Shown in pieces: positions 21,943 through 33,302 of a DNA stretch of 64,000 bases (position 1 is its first letter; the number at the start of each line of letters is the position of its first letter). The DNA is from Comamonadaceae bacterium (lineage in GTDB: Bacteria; Pseudomonadota; Gammaproteobacteria; Burkholderiales; Rhodocyclaceae), in the NCBI GenBank assembly GCA_029255645.1, contig JANLJE010000003.1, positions 45,963 through 109,962 of the forward strand. Reading direction: 5' to 3'. Under the pieces are notes generated by a model. The model saw nothing but the letters and a program-made list of their open reading frames with translations, did not search any database and was not told the DNA's origin. Made by a program: the position numbers and the translations under genes.

Positions 21943-22485
21943 ATGCGGATGTGTGCAAAACAGTCGGTATTGCTGCTGGTCGATCTCCAGGAGCGCTTGC
22001 TGCCGGCGATTCATGATGGACGGTCCGTCGTGGCCCATGTGTCGTGGCTCATGGGCGTCGCTCAGGCCCTGGGGGTGCCGGTACTGGCTTCGGAACAGTA
22101 TCCCCAAGGCCTGGGCGCCACGCTTTCCACCCTGCGTTCCCAGCTGAAAACCGGGGCGGTGGTGGAGAAGGAACATTTTTCTGCGGTGAGCGGAGGTTTG
22201 TTGTGGAAGGCGCCCGGAGGGGAGCGCCATCAGTGGATTGTCACCGGCACTGAAACCCATGTCTGCGTGCAGCAGACCGTGCTGGATTTGCTGGCGGCGG
22301 GGCGGCGGGTGTTCGTGGTGGAAGAAGGGGTCGGTTCCCGTCAGGAACGGGACAAACAATTGGCCCTCGAACGGATGCGGAGCCACGGGGCAGATATCGT
22401 GTCGCGGGAAATGGTGGCGTTCGAATGGCTGGAGAGGGCGAATACCGATGTTTTTCGTACGGTCCTGAAAACCTTCATCCGTTGA
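21943..22485 (+). CDS. Isochorismatase family hydrolase
   Basis: LLLVDLQERLLPAI; TGTETHVCVQQTVLDLL. Confidence 0.9.
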   Translation: MRMCAKQSVLLLVDLQERLLPAIHDGRSVVAHVSWLMGVAQALGVPVLASEQYPQGLGATLSTLRSQLKTGAVVEKEHFSAVSGGLLWKAPGGERHQWIVTGTETHVCVQQTVLDLLAAGRRVFVVEEGVGSRQERDKQLALERMRSHGADIVSREMVAFEWLERANTDVFRTVLKTFIR

Positions 22486-22499
22486 TTTCATCCGTTGAT
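22474..22499. repeat. 13-bp perfect tandem duplication (TTCATCCGTTGAT) spanning the stop codon
   Basis: Read directly; duplicates TGA. Confidence 0.95.
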
Positions 22500-22531
22500 T
22501 CGCGCGCGGGCGGTGCAATTTTTTGCCTTAA

Positions 22532-22921
22532 CTCGAACTCGATGCGGTCTTGATCGAACGCGTGCTTTTCAATCTGCTTGAAAACGCCGGGAAGTACACC
22601 CCGAAGGGCAGCCGCATCGAAATCGGCGCAAAAGTGAATGGACCCAACGTCGATATCTGGGTTGCCGACAATGGTCCCGGCCTGCCCAAGGGAAAAGAGG
22701 AAGACATTTTCAAGAAGTTCGAGCGTGGCCAGAAGGAGAGCGCAACGCCCGGAGTGGGCCTCGGGCTGGCGATCTGCCAGGCCATCGTCGAAGCCCATGG
22801 CGGCAGGATTCGCGCCGAGAATGGGCCCGAGGGCGGCGCGCGCTTCATCTTCTCCCTGCCGCGCGGCAATCCTCCCTCTCACGACCCTGCGGAACAAGCC
22901 GTGTCCGCCGCTGAAGGATGA
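22532..22921 (+). pseudogene. kdpD: KdpD sensor kinase C-terminal fragment (HATPase domain only)
   Basis: LELDAVLIERVLFNLLENAGKYTP, VADNGPGLP, GVGLGLAICQAIVEAHGGRI; in-frame TAA at 22529 just upstream; no start/N-terminal domains. Confidence 0.8.
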
Positions 22922-23151
22922 GGGCGGAGGGGCGGAGGGGCGGAGGGGCGGAGGGCGGTGCGCAGCGGGATGTCGAGCCGATACTGACGTCAGCACGGCG
23001 CGGTGAGCTTCCCGAGAGCGGCGCGGGAAGGGCAAAATGGGCGATTGAGAAAAAATCAATTGCCGTTTCTACTGCCAGCCCTGGGGCCTGTCCGTTAAAC
23101 TTCCGGCTTTGTCGCTCGGCGACCCATCCTCGAATCACAAAGGAGCCGCAC

Positions 23152-23502
23152 ATGGAGAAGCCGCACATGGCCGATACCAAGGAACTGATCATTGAAGACC
23201 TGCGCGTGGGCGAAGGTGCCGAGGCCACTGCCGGCCAGCATGTTTGGGTGCATTACACGGGCTGGCTCACCGATGGCAGCAAGTTCGACTCCAGCCTCGA
23301 CCGCGGCGAACCCTTTGCCTTTCCTCTCGGGGGGCGCCGGGTCATTCAGGGCTGGGACGTGGGCGTGCAGGGCATGAAGGTGGGCGGTCTGCGCAAGCTG
23401 ACCATTCCTCCCGAAATGGGCTACGGCCGCATGGGGGCCGGTGGCGTGATTCCTCCCAATGCCACCCTGGTGTTTGAAGTGGAACTGCTGGAAATTCAGT
23501 GA
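23152..23502 (+). CDS. FKBP-type peptidyl-prolyl cis-trans isomerase
   Basis: [39 protein letters not shown]; alternative start 23167. Confidence 0.95.
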   Translation: MEKPHMADTKELIIEDLRVGEGAEATAGQHVWVHYTGWLTDGSKFDSSLDRGEPFAFPLGGRRVIQGWDVGVQGMKVGGLRKLTIPPEMGYGRMGAGGVIPPNATLVFEVELLEIQ

Positions 23503-24365
23503 GCGAAGCGCACAAACCCAAACGGGTCCGGGTAGAGGGGCCGGGCTGCGATGCCGGTTCCCGGTCCCGGCCGGCCTCCCCTGCGCCTCGGCCGCTGGCA
23601 GCGCCAAAACCCGTTGCCGCTGTCAGCGGCGAGGCGCCAACCGGGGTGCGCGTTTCCAAACTGCTGGCCGAGCAGGGCCTCTGTTCCCGCCGCGAAGCCG
23701 ACGCCTACATCGAACGCGGTCTGGTATTCGTCGATGGGGTGCGGGTCACCGAACTGGGAACCCGGGCGGCGCCTGATGCCGTGGTCACCCTGGGGGCCGA
23801 AGCCAGGAAGAGCCAGGCCCGCCTCGTCACCATTTTGCTCAACAAGCCGGTGGGCTTCGTTTCCGGTCAGCCGGAACCCGGCTATGAGCCGGCAGTGGTG
23901 CTGATCCGCAAGGAAAACCAGTGGCGCGAGGAGGGCGATCCGGAGTTCGACCCCCGGCAGCTGCGCGGCCTGGCCCCCGCCGGCCGGCTGGACATCGATT
24001 CCACCGGCCTGCTGGTCATGACTCAGGATGGCCGCATTGCCCGTCAGTTGATCGGCGAGGATTCCGGGGTGGAGAAGGAATACCTGGTGCGGGTGGAGGG
24101 GCAGTTGATCCCCGGGGGGCTGGAACTGCTGCGCCACGGGCTTTCCCTGGACGGCAAACCCTTGCGGCCCGCGAAGGTGGAGTGGCAGAACGAGGATCAG
24201 CTCCGCTTCGTGCTGCGCGAAGGCAAGAAGCGCCAGATCCGCCGCATGTGCGAACAGGTGGGGCTGCGCGTGGTGGGCCTGAAGCGGGTGCGCCTGGGCC
24301 GGGTGCGCCTGGGCGACCTGCCTGCGGGCCGCTGGCGTTACCTGCGCGAGGGTGAAAGCTTCTGA
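23499..24365 (+). CDS. 23S rRNA pseudouridine synthase, RsuA/RluB/RluF family
   Basis: S4 domain [51 protein letters not shown]. Confidence 0.9.
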   Translation: MSEAHKPKRVRVEGPGCDAGSRSRPASPAPRPLAAPKPVAAVSGEAPTGVRVSKLLAEQGLCSRREADAYIERGLVFVDGVRVTELGTRAAPDAVVTLGAEARKSQARLVTILLNKPVGFVSGQPEPGYEPAVVLIRKENQWREEGDPEFDPRQLRGLAPAGRLDIDSTGLLVMTQDGRIARQLIGEDSGVEKEYLVRVEGQLIPGGLELLRHGLSLDGKPLRPAKVEWQNEDQLRFVLREGKKRQIRRMCEQVGLRVVGLKRVRLGRVRLGDLPAGRWRYLREGESF

Positions 24366-24380
24366 GGCCGGAAAAGCGGC

Positions 24381-25238
24381 TCAGGCCGTCAGCAGGCCGC
24401 GCATCTTCTGCAGGGCCTTCACCTCGATCTGGCGGATGCGCTCGGCAGAAACCTGGAACTCGTCCGCCAGGTCATGCAGGGTGGCGCTCTCGTCCCCGGC
24501 CAGCCAACGGGCTTCGATGATGCGGCGGCTGCGGGGGTCCAGGCCATCGAGGGCGCTGCGCAGTCCTTCGTCCTGCAGGCGGGCATATTCCCGAGCTTCG
24601 ATCACCTGGGTGGGTTCGTAGTGGCTGTCCGTCAGGTAGTCGATCGGGGCGTAGGCATCCTCGTCATCATCGGCGCTGTTTTCCAGGGCCATGTCGCGCC
24701 CGGTCATGCGGGTTTCCATCTCCCCGACTTCCTCGACCTTGACGCCCAGTTTCGCGGCAATCTCGGCGGTCTGCCCGGGGGAAAGGCTGTGGCCACCTTC
24801 GTAACCGTTCTTGAGACTGCGCAGGTTGAAGAACAGCTTGCGCTGGGCCTTGGTGGTGGCCACCTTCACCATGCGCCAGTTCTTCAGGATGTATTCGTGG
24901 ATTTCGGCCTTGATCCAGTGAATGGCAAAGGACACCAGGCGCACGCCGCGGTCCGGGTCGAAACGCTTGACGGCCTTCATCAGGCCCACATTGCCTTCCT
25001 GGATCAGGTCCGCGTGCGGCAGCCCATAGCCGAGATAACCCCGGGCAATGGAAATCACCAGACGCAAATGGGAAAGTACCAGTTGCCGGGCCGCCTCCAG
25101 ATCTTGTTCCTCATGAAAGCGACGGGCAAGCTGGATTTCTTCTGCTTCTGACAGCATGGGCACCCGGTTCGCGGCCTGAATGTAGGTCTCGATGCTGCCG
25201 ACTGTCGAGGGAATGGAAAAAGCCAGGGCTTGGGTCAT
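24381..25238 (-). CDS. rpoH: RNA polymerase sigma-32 (heat shock) factor
   Basis: LVLSHLRLVISIARGYLGYGLPHADLIQEGNVGLMKAVKRFDP; RpoH box-like QRKLFFNLR. Confidence 0.97.
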   Translation of the reverse strand: MTQALAFSIPSTVGSIETYIQAANRVPMLSEAEEIQLARRFHEEQDLEAARQLVLSHLRLVISIARGYLGYGLPHADLIQEGNVGLMKAVKRFDPDRGVRLVSFAIHWIKAEIHEYILKNWRMVKVATTKAQRKLFFNLRSLKNGYEGGHSLSPGQTAEIAAKLGVKVEEVGEMETRMTGRDMALENSADDDEDAYAPIDYLTDSHYEPTQVIEAREYARLQDEGLRSALDGLDPRSRRIIEARWLAGDESATLHDLADEFQVSAERIRQIEVKALQKMRGLLTA

Positions 25239-25269
25239 GGTTCGGTTTCCTCCTTGATGACGGATTATT

Positions 25270-25296
25270 TTAGCACTCGTTTCATGAGAGTGCTAA
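25270..25296. promoter_or_regulatory. CIRCE element (HrcA operator), perfect TTAGCACTC-N9-GAGTGCTAA
   Basis: Exact consensus 32 bp upstream of rpoH start. Confidence 0.95.
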
Positions 25297-25403
25297 AAGG
25301 GAGAAAAGGTTCGTTGCGATCCGGAGGTTCGAAATCGATCAAAGCCGCTTCACCTCTGGCCGGATTCTATCTTTTTACAAGGAACTTGGCGCCCGAATGT
25401 GAA

Positions 25404-25432
25404 AGGCATCGGGAAAGCCATCGGGAAAGCAA
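25404..25432. repeat. 12-bp tandem duplication (GGCATCGGGAAA/GCCATCGGGAAA)
   Basis: Read directly. Confidence 0.8.
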
Positions 25433-25480
25433 GCAATCGGAGCGTTACGCGGCAACCGCAGGGCCTGAGCGATTATCCGG

Positions 25481-25512
25481 CAACTGGGTCGCAAAGCAAC
25501 TGGGTCGCAAAG
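25481..25512. repeat. 16-bp perfect tandem duplication (CAACTGGGTCGCAAAG)
   Basis: Read directly. Confidence 0.95.
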
Positions 25513-25577
25513 CAAGCCCTGAAGCAGGGCAAATCCGCCGCCGGCTTGCACGGCGTCGGCAGGCGCCGGGCTGGGGC

Positions 25578-26477
25578 TCACTCCATCTGGTGCAGGGCCA
25601 TGCTCACTGAAAGCTGGGCGCCCAGCCAGCCGAGGCCGGCGCCGATGCCGGCGAGCAGGGCGAAGAACTGGGGGGAGAGGCCCTGGAGCGCGAAGGCGCT
25701 GCCGTAAAGGCTGGCCAGTTCGGCGACGGGCGTGGCCAGAGCCCGGATGCCGAGGCTGATGATGAGACCGGCGGCAAGCCCCCCGAGGGCGCCCTGGAGG
25801 GCTCCGGAATAGTAGAAGGGGCGGCGGATGAAGGCGTCGGTGGCGCCGATCAGCCGGGCTACCTGGATTTCGTCGGCCTGGGCCAGCACTTGCAGGCGGA
25901 TGGTGTTGAAGGTGACGGCGGTGAGCCCTGCGGCGAAAATGGCGGCGAGCAGGCTGACGGCCAGTTTGCCGAGCCGGAGGAAGGCGTCGAAACGCTTGAT
26001 CCAGGCCGAATCCAGTTGCACGTGGGCGACGCCGGGCTGGCTGGCAAAGCTTTCCCGCAGGGCTTCCAGGGTTTCCGGGGAGGCGTCCCGAGGCTCGACG
26101 ATGAAGGCGTCGGGCAGGGGGTTCCGGGGCAGGCTGGCGACGATCTCGGCCATGCCTTCGGTGGATTTGAGGCGGTTCAGGGCGGTTTCCCGGGGCACGA
26201 AATGCCATTGGCCGGGCACCTTGTCTTCCAGGTGCTGTTCCACCCCCTTGACGACATCCGCGCTGGCGCCGGTCTGCATGAAGATGCTGATCTGCTGCAC
26301 CCCGGCGGCGCTCTTGCCCAGGGTTTTCAGGTTGTCCAGGAAGACGTAGCCGGCGGCGGGCAGCGTCATGGTGATGCCGATCACCAGCAGCGACAGCAGG
26401 GTGTTCAGGGGGGCGGCCCAGAGCCGGCGCAGGGCGCGGCGGAAGGCGGCCAGGTGTTGGCGGAGCCAGGTATTCAT
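25578..26477 (-). CDS. ftsX: Cell division protein FtsX
   Basis: N-terminal TM, ECD, three C-terminal TMs; overlaps ftsE. Confidence 0.94.
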   Translation of the reverse strand: MNTWLRQHLAAFRRALRRLWAAPLNTLLSLLVIGITMTLPAAGYVFLDNLKTLGKSAAGVQQISIFMQTGASADVVKGVEQHLEDKVPGQWHFVPRETALNRLKSTEGMAEIVASLPRNPLPDAFIVEPRDASPETLEALRESFASQPGVAHVQLDSAWIKRFDAFLRLGKLAVSLLAAIFAAGLTAVTFNTIRLQVLAQADEIQVARLIGATDAFIRRPFYYSGALQGALGGLAAGLIISLGIRALATPVAELASLYGSAFALQGLSPQFFALLAGIGAGLGWLGAQLSVSMALHQME

Positions 26478-27127
26478 GGGGCGATCCTGCCGTGATCCAG
26501 GGTGATCAGCCGGGGTTTGCGGCCGGATATGTCGTGGGGGGCGTGAGTGGCGATGATGACGGTGACCCGCACCTGGTTGAAGGCCGCAAACAGATCGAAC
26601 ACCTGACGGGCGGAATCCGGGTCCAGGTTGGTGGTGGGTTCATCCGCGAGCAAGATGGTGGGGCGGTTGACCACGGCCCGGGCGATGGCGAGGCGCTGTT
26701 GTTCGCCGCCGGAAAGGGCGATGGGGTTGGCCTTTTCCCGCTCCAGCAGGCCCACCTTGTCGAGGGCGGCGCGGGCCCGGCGCTGGGCTTCCCTGGGGGG
26801 CAGGCCGATGATTTCCAGGGGCAGCAGCACGTTGTCCAGGGCGCTGCGGTCAAACAGCAGCTTCTGGTCCTGAAAGATCAGGCCCAGGTTGCGGCGCAGG
26901 TAAGGCAGGGCGGCCTTGCGCAGGGCGGTCAGGTTCTGGCCGTTGACGATCAGGCTGCCGGAGGTGGGGCGTTCGATGGCGCCGAGCAACTTCAGCAAGG
27001 TGGTCTTGCCGGCTCCCGAGTGGCCGGTGATGAAGACCATGTCGCCGCCGGCGATCTCGAAGCCGAGATTCTTGATGGCTTCGTAGCCGCCGGGGTAGCG
27101 CTTGGTGAGGCCGCTGCAGACGATCAT
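26474..27127 (-). CDS. ftsE: Cell division ATP-binding protein FtsE
   Basis: [33 protein letters not shown]. Confidence 0.96.
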   Translation of the reverse strand: MIVCSGLTKRYPGGYEAIKNLGFEIAGGDMVFITGHSGAGKTTLLKLLGAIERPTSGSLIVNGQNLTALRKAALPYLRRNLGLIFQDQKLLFDRSALDNVLLPLEIIGLPPREAQRRARAALDKVGLLEREKANPIALSGGEQQRLAIARAVVNRPTILLADEPTTNLDPDSARQVFDLFAAFNQVRVTVIIATHAPHDISGRKPRLITLDHGRIAP

Positions 27128-28116
27128 GCGAAGATCGCGTCCACGAAGTCCCGCGCCACGAAGGGGCGCAGGTCGTCGATGCCTTCGCCGACGCCGATGA
27201 AGCGGATCGGCTTCGGGCACTGGCGGGCGATGGCGGCAATCACGCCGCCCTTGGCGGTGCCGTCGAGCTTGGTCAGCACCAGGCCGGTGATGTGGATGGA
27301 CTTGTCGAAGGCCTTGACCTGGGCGAGGGCGTTCTGGCCGATGTTGGCATCGAGCACCAGCAGCACCTCGTGCGGGCCGCTCGGGTCGGCCTTCTGGATC
27401 ACCCGGCGCACCTTGGCGATTTCTTCCATCAGGTGCAGCTGGGTGGGCAGGCGGCCGGCGGTGTCGGCCAGGACGATGTCGATGCCGCGGGCCCGGGCGG
27501 CGCTGATGGCATCAAACACCACGGCCGCCGGGTCGCCGCCGTCCTGGGCGATCACGGTGACGTGGTTGCGTTCGCCCCAGATCACCAGTTGTTCCCGGGC
27601 AGCGGCGCGGAAGGTGTCGCCGGCGGCCAGCAGCACGCTCTTGCCCTGGTTCTGGAAGTACTTCGCCAGTTTGCCGATGGAGGTGGTCTTGCCGGCCCCG
27701 TTCACCCCGGCAATCATGATGATGTAGGGCTGTTGCCCCTCGATCTTCAGGGGCTGCTCCAGGGGCGTCAGCAATTCGGTCAGTGCATCGGAAAGGGCGG
27801 CCTGGATTGCTTCCGGCGTGTCCAGCGCGTCCTTCCTGGCGCGGGATTTGAGGGCATCGAGCAGGTGCTGGGTCGCCTCCACGCCCACGTCGCTGGTGAG
27901 CAGCAGGGTTTCCAGCTCCTCCAGCAGCTCCTCGTCCACCTTGCCGCGGGAGAAGATGGACTTGAGCTTGCCGCCCAGCTGGGCCCGGGTCTTGGCCAGG
28001 CCGCCAAACAGGCGCTCCCGCCAGGAGAGGGATTTTTCGAGGGGTTCGGTCGTGGCCGCATCCTGTGCAGATCCGGTCGTTGCATCGCCGCCTTTTTTCT
28101 TCAGGAAACCGAACAT
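27124..28116 (-). CDS. ftsY: Signal recognition particle receptor FtsY
   Basis: GVNGAGKTTSIGKLAK; DTAGRLPTQ; ATGA overlap with ftsE. Confidence 0.97.
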   Translation of the reverse strand: MFGFLKKKGGDATTGSAQDAATTEPLEKSLSWRERLFGGLAKTRAQLGGKLKSIFSRGKVDEELLEELETLLLTSDVGVEATQHLLDALKSRARKDALDTPEAIQAALSDALTELLTPLEQPLKIEGQQPYIIMIAGVNGAGKTTSIGKLAKYFQNQGKSVLLAAGDTFRAAAREQLVIWGERNHVTVIAQDGGDPAAVVFDAISAARARGIDIVLADTAGRLPTQLHLMEEIAKVRRVIQKADPSGPHEVLLVLDANIGQNALAQVKAFDKSIHITGLVLTKLDGTAKGGVIAAIARQCPKPIRFIGVGEGIDDLRPFVARDFVDAIFA

Positions 28117-28236
28117 GGAACGTTGTCTTTTCAGGTGGTGTCGTAGGAAAGTTGTCACGCTTGGGCTGACAGCCCGGCGACTTGCCATTAAGATGCCGCC
28201 GGAGTCGCAAATTCTAACAGAAAGCCCTGATTTCCC

Positions 28237-29601
28237 ATGCGAAAACACGGAGTCGCCCTGCTTTTGAGCGGCCTGGTCCTGGCGCTGCCGGTCCTTGCCA
28301 ATCCTTATGAAACCACATTGAAGAACGGCCTGAAGGTGGTGGTCAAGGAAGACCACCGCGCCCCGGTGGTGGCCCACATGGTCTGGTACCGGGTAGGCAG
28401 CATGGACGAGGTGGATGGTACCTCCGGCGTGGCCCACCTGCTCGAACACATGATGTTCAAGGGCACCCCCAGGGTGGGGCCGGGCGAGTTCAGCAAGCGG
28501 GTCGCCGCCGCCGGCGGGCAGGACAACGCCTTCACCAGCCGCGACTACACGGCCTACTTCCAGCAGATTCCCAAGGAAAAGCTGGGGGACATGATGGCCC
28601 TGGAGGCCGACCGGATGCGCCACCTGAACGTGGCTCCCAAGGAATTCGCCCAGGAAATCAAGGTGGTGATGGAGGAGCGGCGGCTGCGCACCGAGGACAA
28701 TCCCCAGGCCCTGCTGTTCGAGCAGGCCAATGCGGTAGCCCTCCAGGCCCACCCTTACCGGCGCCCCATCATCGGCTGGATGAATGATCTGGAAAACATG
28801 ACGGCCGCCGATGCCAGGGCCTGGTACGACCAGTGGTATGTGCCCAACAACGCCACCTTGGTGGTGAGCGGCGACGTGGATCACCAGCAGGTGTTCAAGC
28901 TGGCCCGCCAGCATTACGGCCCGCTCAAGCCCCGCGCCCTGCCGGTCCGCAAACCCCGGGCCGAGCCGGAGCAAACAGGCATCCGGCGCCTGATAACCAA
29001 GGGGCCGGCAGAACTGCCGCTGCTGTTGCTGGGCTGGAAAGCCCCCAGGGTGGAGCGGGTGGATGGCCCGGTAGAGCCCTTTGCCCTGGAGATGCTGGCG
29101 GCGATCCTCGATGGTCATGACGCGGCCCGGCTTTCCAGAAGCCTGGTGCGGGAGCAGCGTATCGCCACCAGCGTCGGCGTGGATTACGACGCCCTGGGGC
29201 GGGGGCCGGCCCTGTTCTACCTCTATGCCAGCCCGGCCGGGGGGCACAGCCCCGAGGCTCTGGAAAAGGCCCTGCGCGCCGAGGTGGAGCGCATCGCCCG
29301 GGAGGGCGTGGATGAGGCCGAGCTGAAGCGGGCCAAGGCCCAGCTCATCGCCGGCCAGATCTACAAGCTCGATTCCGTCTTTGGCCAGGCCATGGAGATC
29401 GGTTCCATGGAGGCGGTCGGGTTGGGGCATCAGGACATCGCCGCGCTCCAGGCCCGGCTCGAAGCCGTGACGGCGGAGCAGGTCCAGGCCGCCGCCCGCC
29501 GCTGGTTTGGCGATGACAGCCTCACTGTCGGCCTGCTCGAACCCCTGCCCGCCGCCGCCAAGCCCCCGGTCGCCACCCCTGGCGCGGGGCACCATCATTG
29601 A
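28237..29601 (+). CDS. M16 family zinc metallopeptidase (catalytic HLLEH)
   Basis: GVAHLLEHMMFKGT. Confidence 0.93.
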   Translation: MRKHGVALLLSGLVLALPVLANPYETTLKNGLKVVVKEDHRAPVVAHMVWYRVGSMDEVDGTSGVAHLLEHMMFKGTPRVGPGEFSKRVAAAGGQDNAFTSRDYTAYFQQIPKEKLGDMMALEADRMRHLNVAPKEFAQEIKVVMEERRLRTEDNPQALLFEQANAVALQAHPYRRPIIGWMNDLENMTAADARAWYDQWYVPNNATLVVSGDVDHQQVFKLARQHYGPLKPRALPVRKPRAEPEQTGIRRLITKGPAELPLLLLGWKAPRVERVDGPVEPFALEMLAAILDGHDAARLSRSLVREQRIATSVGVDYDALGRGPALFYLYASPAGGHSPEALEKALRAEVERIAREGVDEAELKRAKAQLIAGQIYKLDSVFGQAMEIGSMEAVGLGHQDIAALQARLEAVTAEQVQAAARRWFGDDSLTVGLLEPLPAAAKPPVATPGAGHHH

Positions 29602-29611
29602 GGATCGATCC

Positions 29612-30897
29612 ATGCTGAAGCGTATTTTCTTCCTGGCCCTGCTGGCCCTGGGCGGGACAGTCCAGGCCGGGGTCGCCATCGAACATTGGCAGAGCCCGGT
29701 GGGCACCCGGGTGTATTTCGTGCATAGCCCGGCCCTGCCGATTCTGGACGTGCAACTGGATTTTGCCGCGGGCAGCATGTTTGATCCTCCCGGCAAGGAA
29801 GGGCTGGCCGGCCTCACCCATGGCCTGCTCGACCTGGGGGCCGGCGAGCTGGACGAGACCGACATCAGCAACCGCATGGCCGATGTGGGCGCCAGCCTGG
29901 GCGGCAGCCTGGACAAGGACCGGGCCAGTCTCAGCCTGCGTACCCTGTCCCGGCCGGACAGGCGTGAAGCGGCCCTGGCCGTGCTGGAACAGGTGCTGCG
30001 CCAGCCCCGTTTCGAGGCGGCGATCCTGGCGCGCGAGCAGGGCCGCAGCATCGCTGCGCTCAAGGACGCCCTGACCCGGCCCGACACCCAGGCCAGCCGC
30101 GCCTTCTGGGCCGCCCTCTATCCGGCGCATCCCTATGGTCGCCTGAGCACGCCGGAGTCCCTGGCGGCTGTCCGTCAGCCCGATCTGCGCGAATTCTGGC
30201 GCAAACACTACAACGCCGCCAACGCCACCCTGACCCTGGTGGGTGATATTTCCCGGGCCGAGGCCGAGGCCCTGGCCCAGCGCCTCAGCGCCGCCCTGCC
30301 ATCGGGCGAGCCCGTCGCCCTGCCCGCGCCTCCCGTCGCAGCCAATGGGCAGCGGCTGGAGCTGGCCTACCCGGCCAGTCAGGCCCACATCCTCGTGGGC
30401 ATGCCCAGCGTGGTCCGGGGCGACCCGGATTTCTTCCCCTTGCTGGTGGGCAACTACACGCTCGGGGGCGGCGGCTTCGTTTCCCGCTTGATGCAGGAGG
30501 TGCGGGAAAAGCGGGGTTTTGCCTACAGCGTCTACAGCTACTTCGCCCCCATGCGCCAGGCAGGCCCCTTCCAGATCGGCCTGCAGACCAAGAAGGAGCA
30601 GGCGGAGGAGGCGCTCACCGTGGTCCGCCAGGTGCTGACCGGCTTCCTGGCCGAGGGCCCCACGCCTGCCGAACTCGAAGCGGCCAAGGCCAATCTGATC
30701 GGCAGCTTTCCCCTGCGCCTGGACAGCAACCGCAAGATCCTCGATCACGTCGCCATGATCGGCTTTTATGGCCTGCCCCTCGACTACCTCGATACCTATC
30801 AGGCCCGGGTTCGGGCCGTCAGCGCCGCAGACATCCGCCGCGCCTTCGCCCGCCATGTGCAGCCGGAGCAGCTCGTCACCGTGACGGTGGCGGCCGG

Positions 30898-30901
<4 letters not shown>
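29612..30901 (+). CDS. M16 family peptidase-like protein (no HxxEH, likely non-catalytic subunit)
   Basis: M16 fold sequence, GGGGFVSRLMQEVREKRGFAYSVYS; catalytic motif replaced. Confidence 0.9.
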
Positions 30902-31934
<1,033 letters not shown>

Positions 31935-31940
31935 TTTTGA

Positions 31941-32275
<335 letters not shown>

Positions 32276-32281
32276 CCTCTG

Positions 32282-32324
32282 TGCCACAAAAAACCCCGCG
32301 TCTCCGGCGGGGTTTTTTGTGGCA
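32282..32324. terminator. Bidirectional rho-independent terminator, perfect 18-bp stem, 7-nt loop
   Basis: TGCCACAAAAAACCCCGC-GTCTCCG-GCGGGGTTTTTTGTGGCA between convergent genes. Confidence 0.95.
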
Positions 32325-32414
32325 TCCGGCAAGCTTTCGCCGCGTGCCCAAGCCCGTGCGGGGCCACGGGTCCGGCTCAGGGCTTACCGGGCTCTCCGGG
32401 CTTTCAGGGAGCTT

Positions 32415-33302
32415 TCAGGGCTTACCAGGCTCTCCGGGCTTAGTGGGTGGGGCTTTCTTTTTGCTGCGAATCTTCTCGATGTTGGCAACCAGCAGCGTGT
32501 GCAGTTCGCTGCCTGGCTCGACCTGGGGCAGCACTTTTTCCCAGTAATCGGCGGCCCTGGTTTTGTCGCCGGCCTCCAGCGCGGCGGCGCCGGCCAGGAG
32601 CAGGGCCTGGCCGTATTCCGGATTCAGCTTCAAGGCCTGCTGGAGCAGCTCGCTGGGCTTGCCTTTGAAACCCTTGCCGGAGGACAGGGCCAGGGTTTCG
32701 GCGTAATCGGTCAGCAGGGCGGCATCCGTGGCCACCCGCTTGCCGGCCTTGGCATAGGCCTGGGCGGCGTCTTCCAGGCGGCCCATGACCTTGTAGGAGC
32801 GGGCCAGCATCACCCAGCCCTGTTCGTCGTCCGGATTTTCCGCCAGGCGAGCGGCCAGTCTGGCCACCATGGCTTCGATCTGCTCCGGGGTCATGGCGGG
32901 TGCCTGCGGCTGGGCCTGGCGCATGGCGGGGTCCAGGGCGGCGGGGGTGCCCAGCAGGGCATAACCGGCAACAGCCGCAACGGTCAGCCCCAGCAGCAAG
33001 GCGACGGCCAGCGCTGTGCTGGGCGTGTCGCGGGCCTGGGCCGGGCTGGCATCGGCCTGGGCGGTTTCTTCGAGAATGCGTTGCTTCAGTTCATCCCGGG
33101 CCTGGGTGAAATCGGCCCCGGAAAGATCGCCTTCCTGTCGTTCCTGTTCCAGTTCGGCGAGTTGGTCGCGCAGGATGGCCTGGTTGGTTTCCCGTTGCGC
33201 AACCTGGGTCGGCGCGCGGGATCCCGACCGCAGCAGGGGCGGCAGCAGGAACAGGGCGGTGGCGGTCAGGAGCGCCAGAGCGGCGAGGAGGAATATCGTC
33301 AT
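32415..33302 (-). CDS. ccmI: Cytochrome c-type biogenesis protein CcmI
   Basis: N-terminal TMs plus TPR region; last gene of ccm cluster. Confidence 0.9.
   Translation of the reverse strand: MTIFLLAALALLTATALFLLPPLLRSGSRAPTQVAQRETNQAILRDQLAELEQERQEGDLSGADFTQARDELKQRILEETAQADASPAQARDTPSTALAVALLLGLTVAAVAGYALLGTPAALDPAMRQAQPQAPAMTPEQIEAMVARLAARLAENPDDEQGWVMLARSYKVMGRLEDAAQAYAKAGKRVATDAALLTDYAETLALSSGKGFKGKPSELLQQALKLNPEYGQALLLAGAAALEAGDKTRAADYWEKVLPQVEPGSELHTLLVANIEKIRSKKKAPPTKPGEPGKP

Noticed and set aside
27124-30087. 987-aa reading of the ftsY frame
   Set aside because: The true ftsY start is MFGFLKKKGG at 28116; the upstream part is antisense to the M16 peptidase genes.
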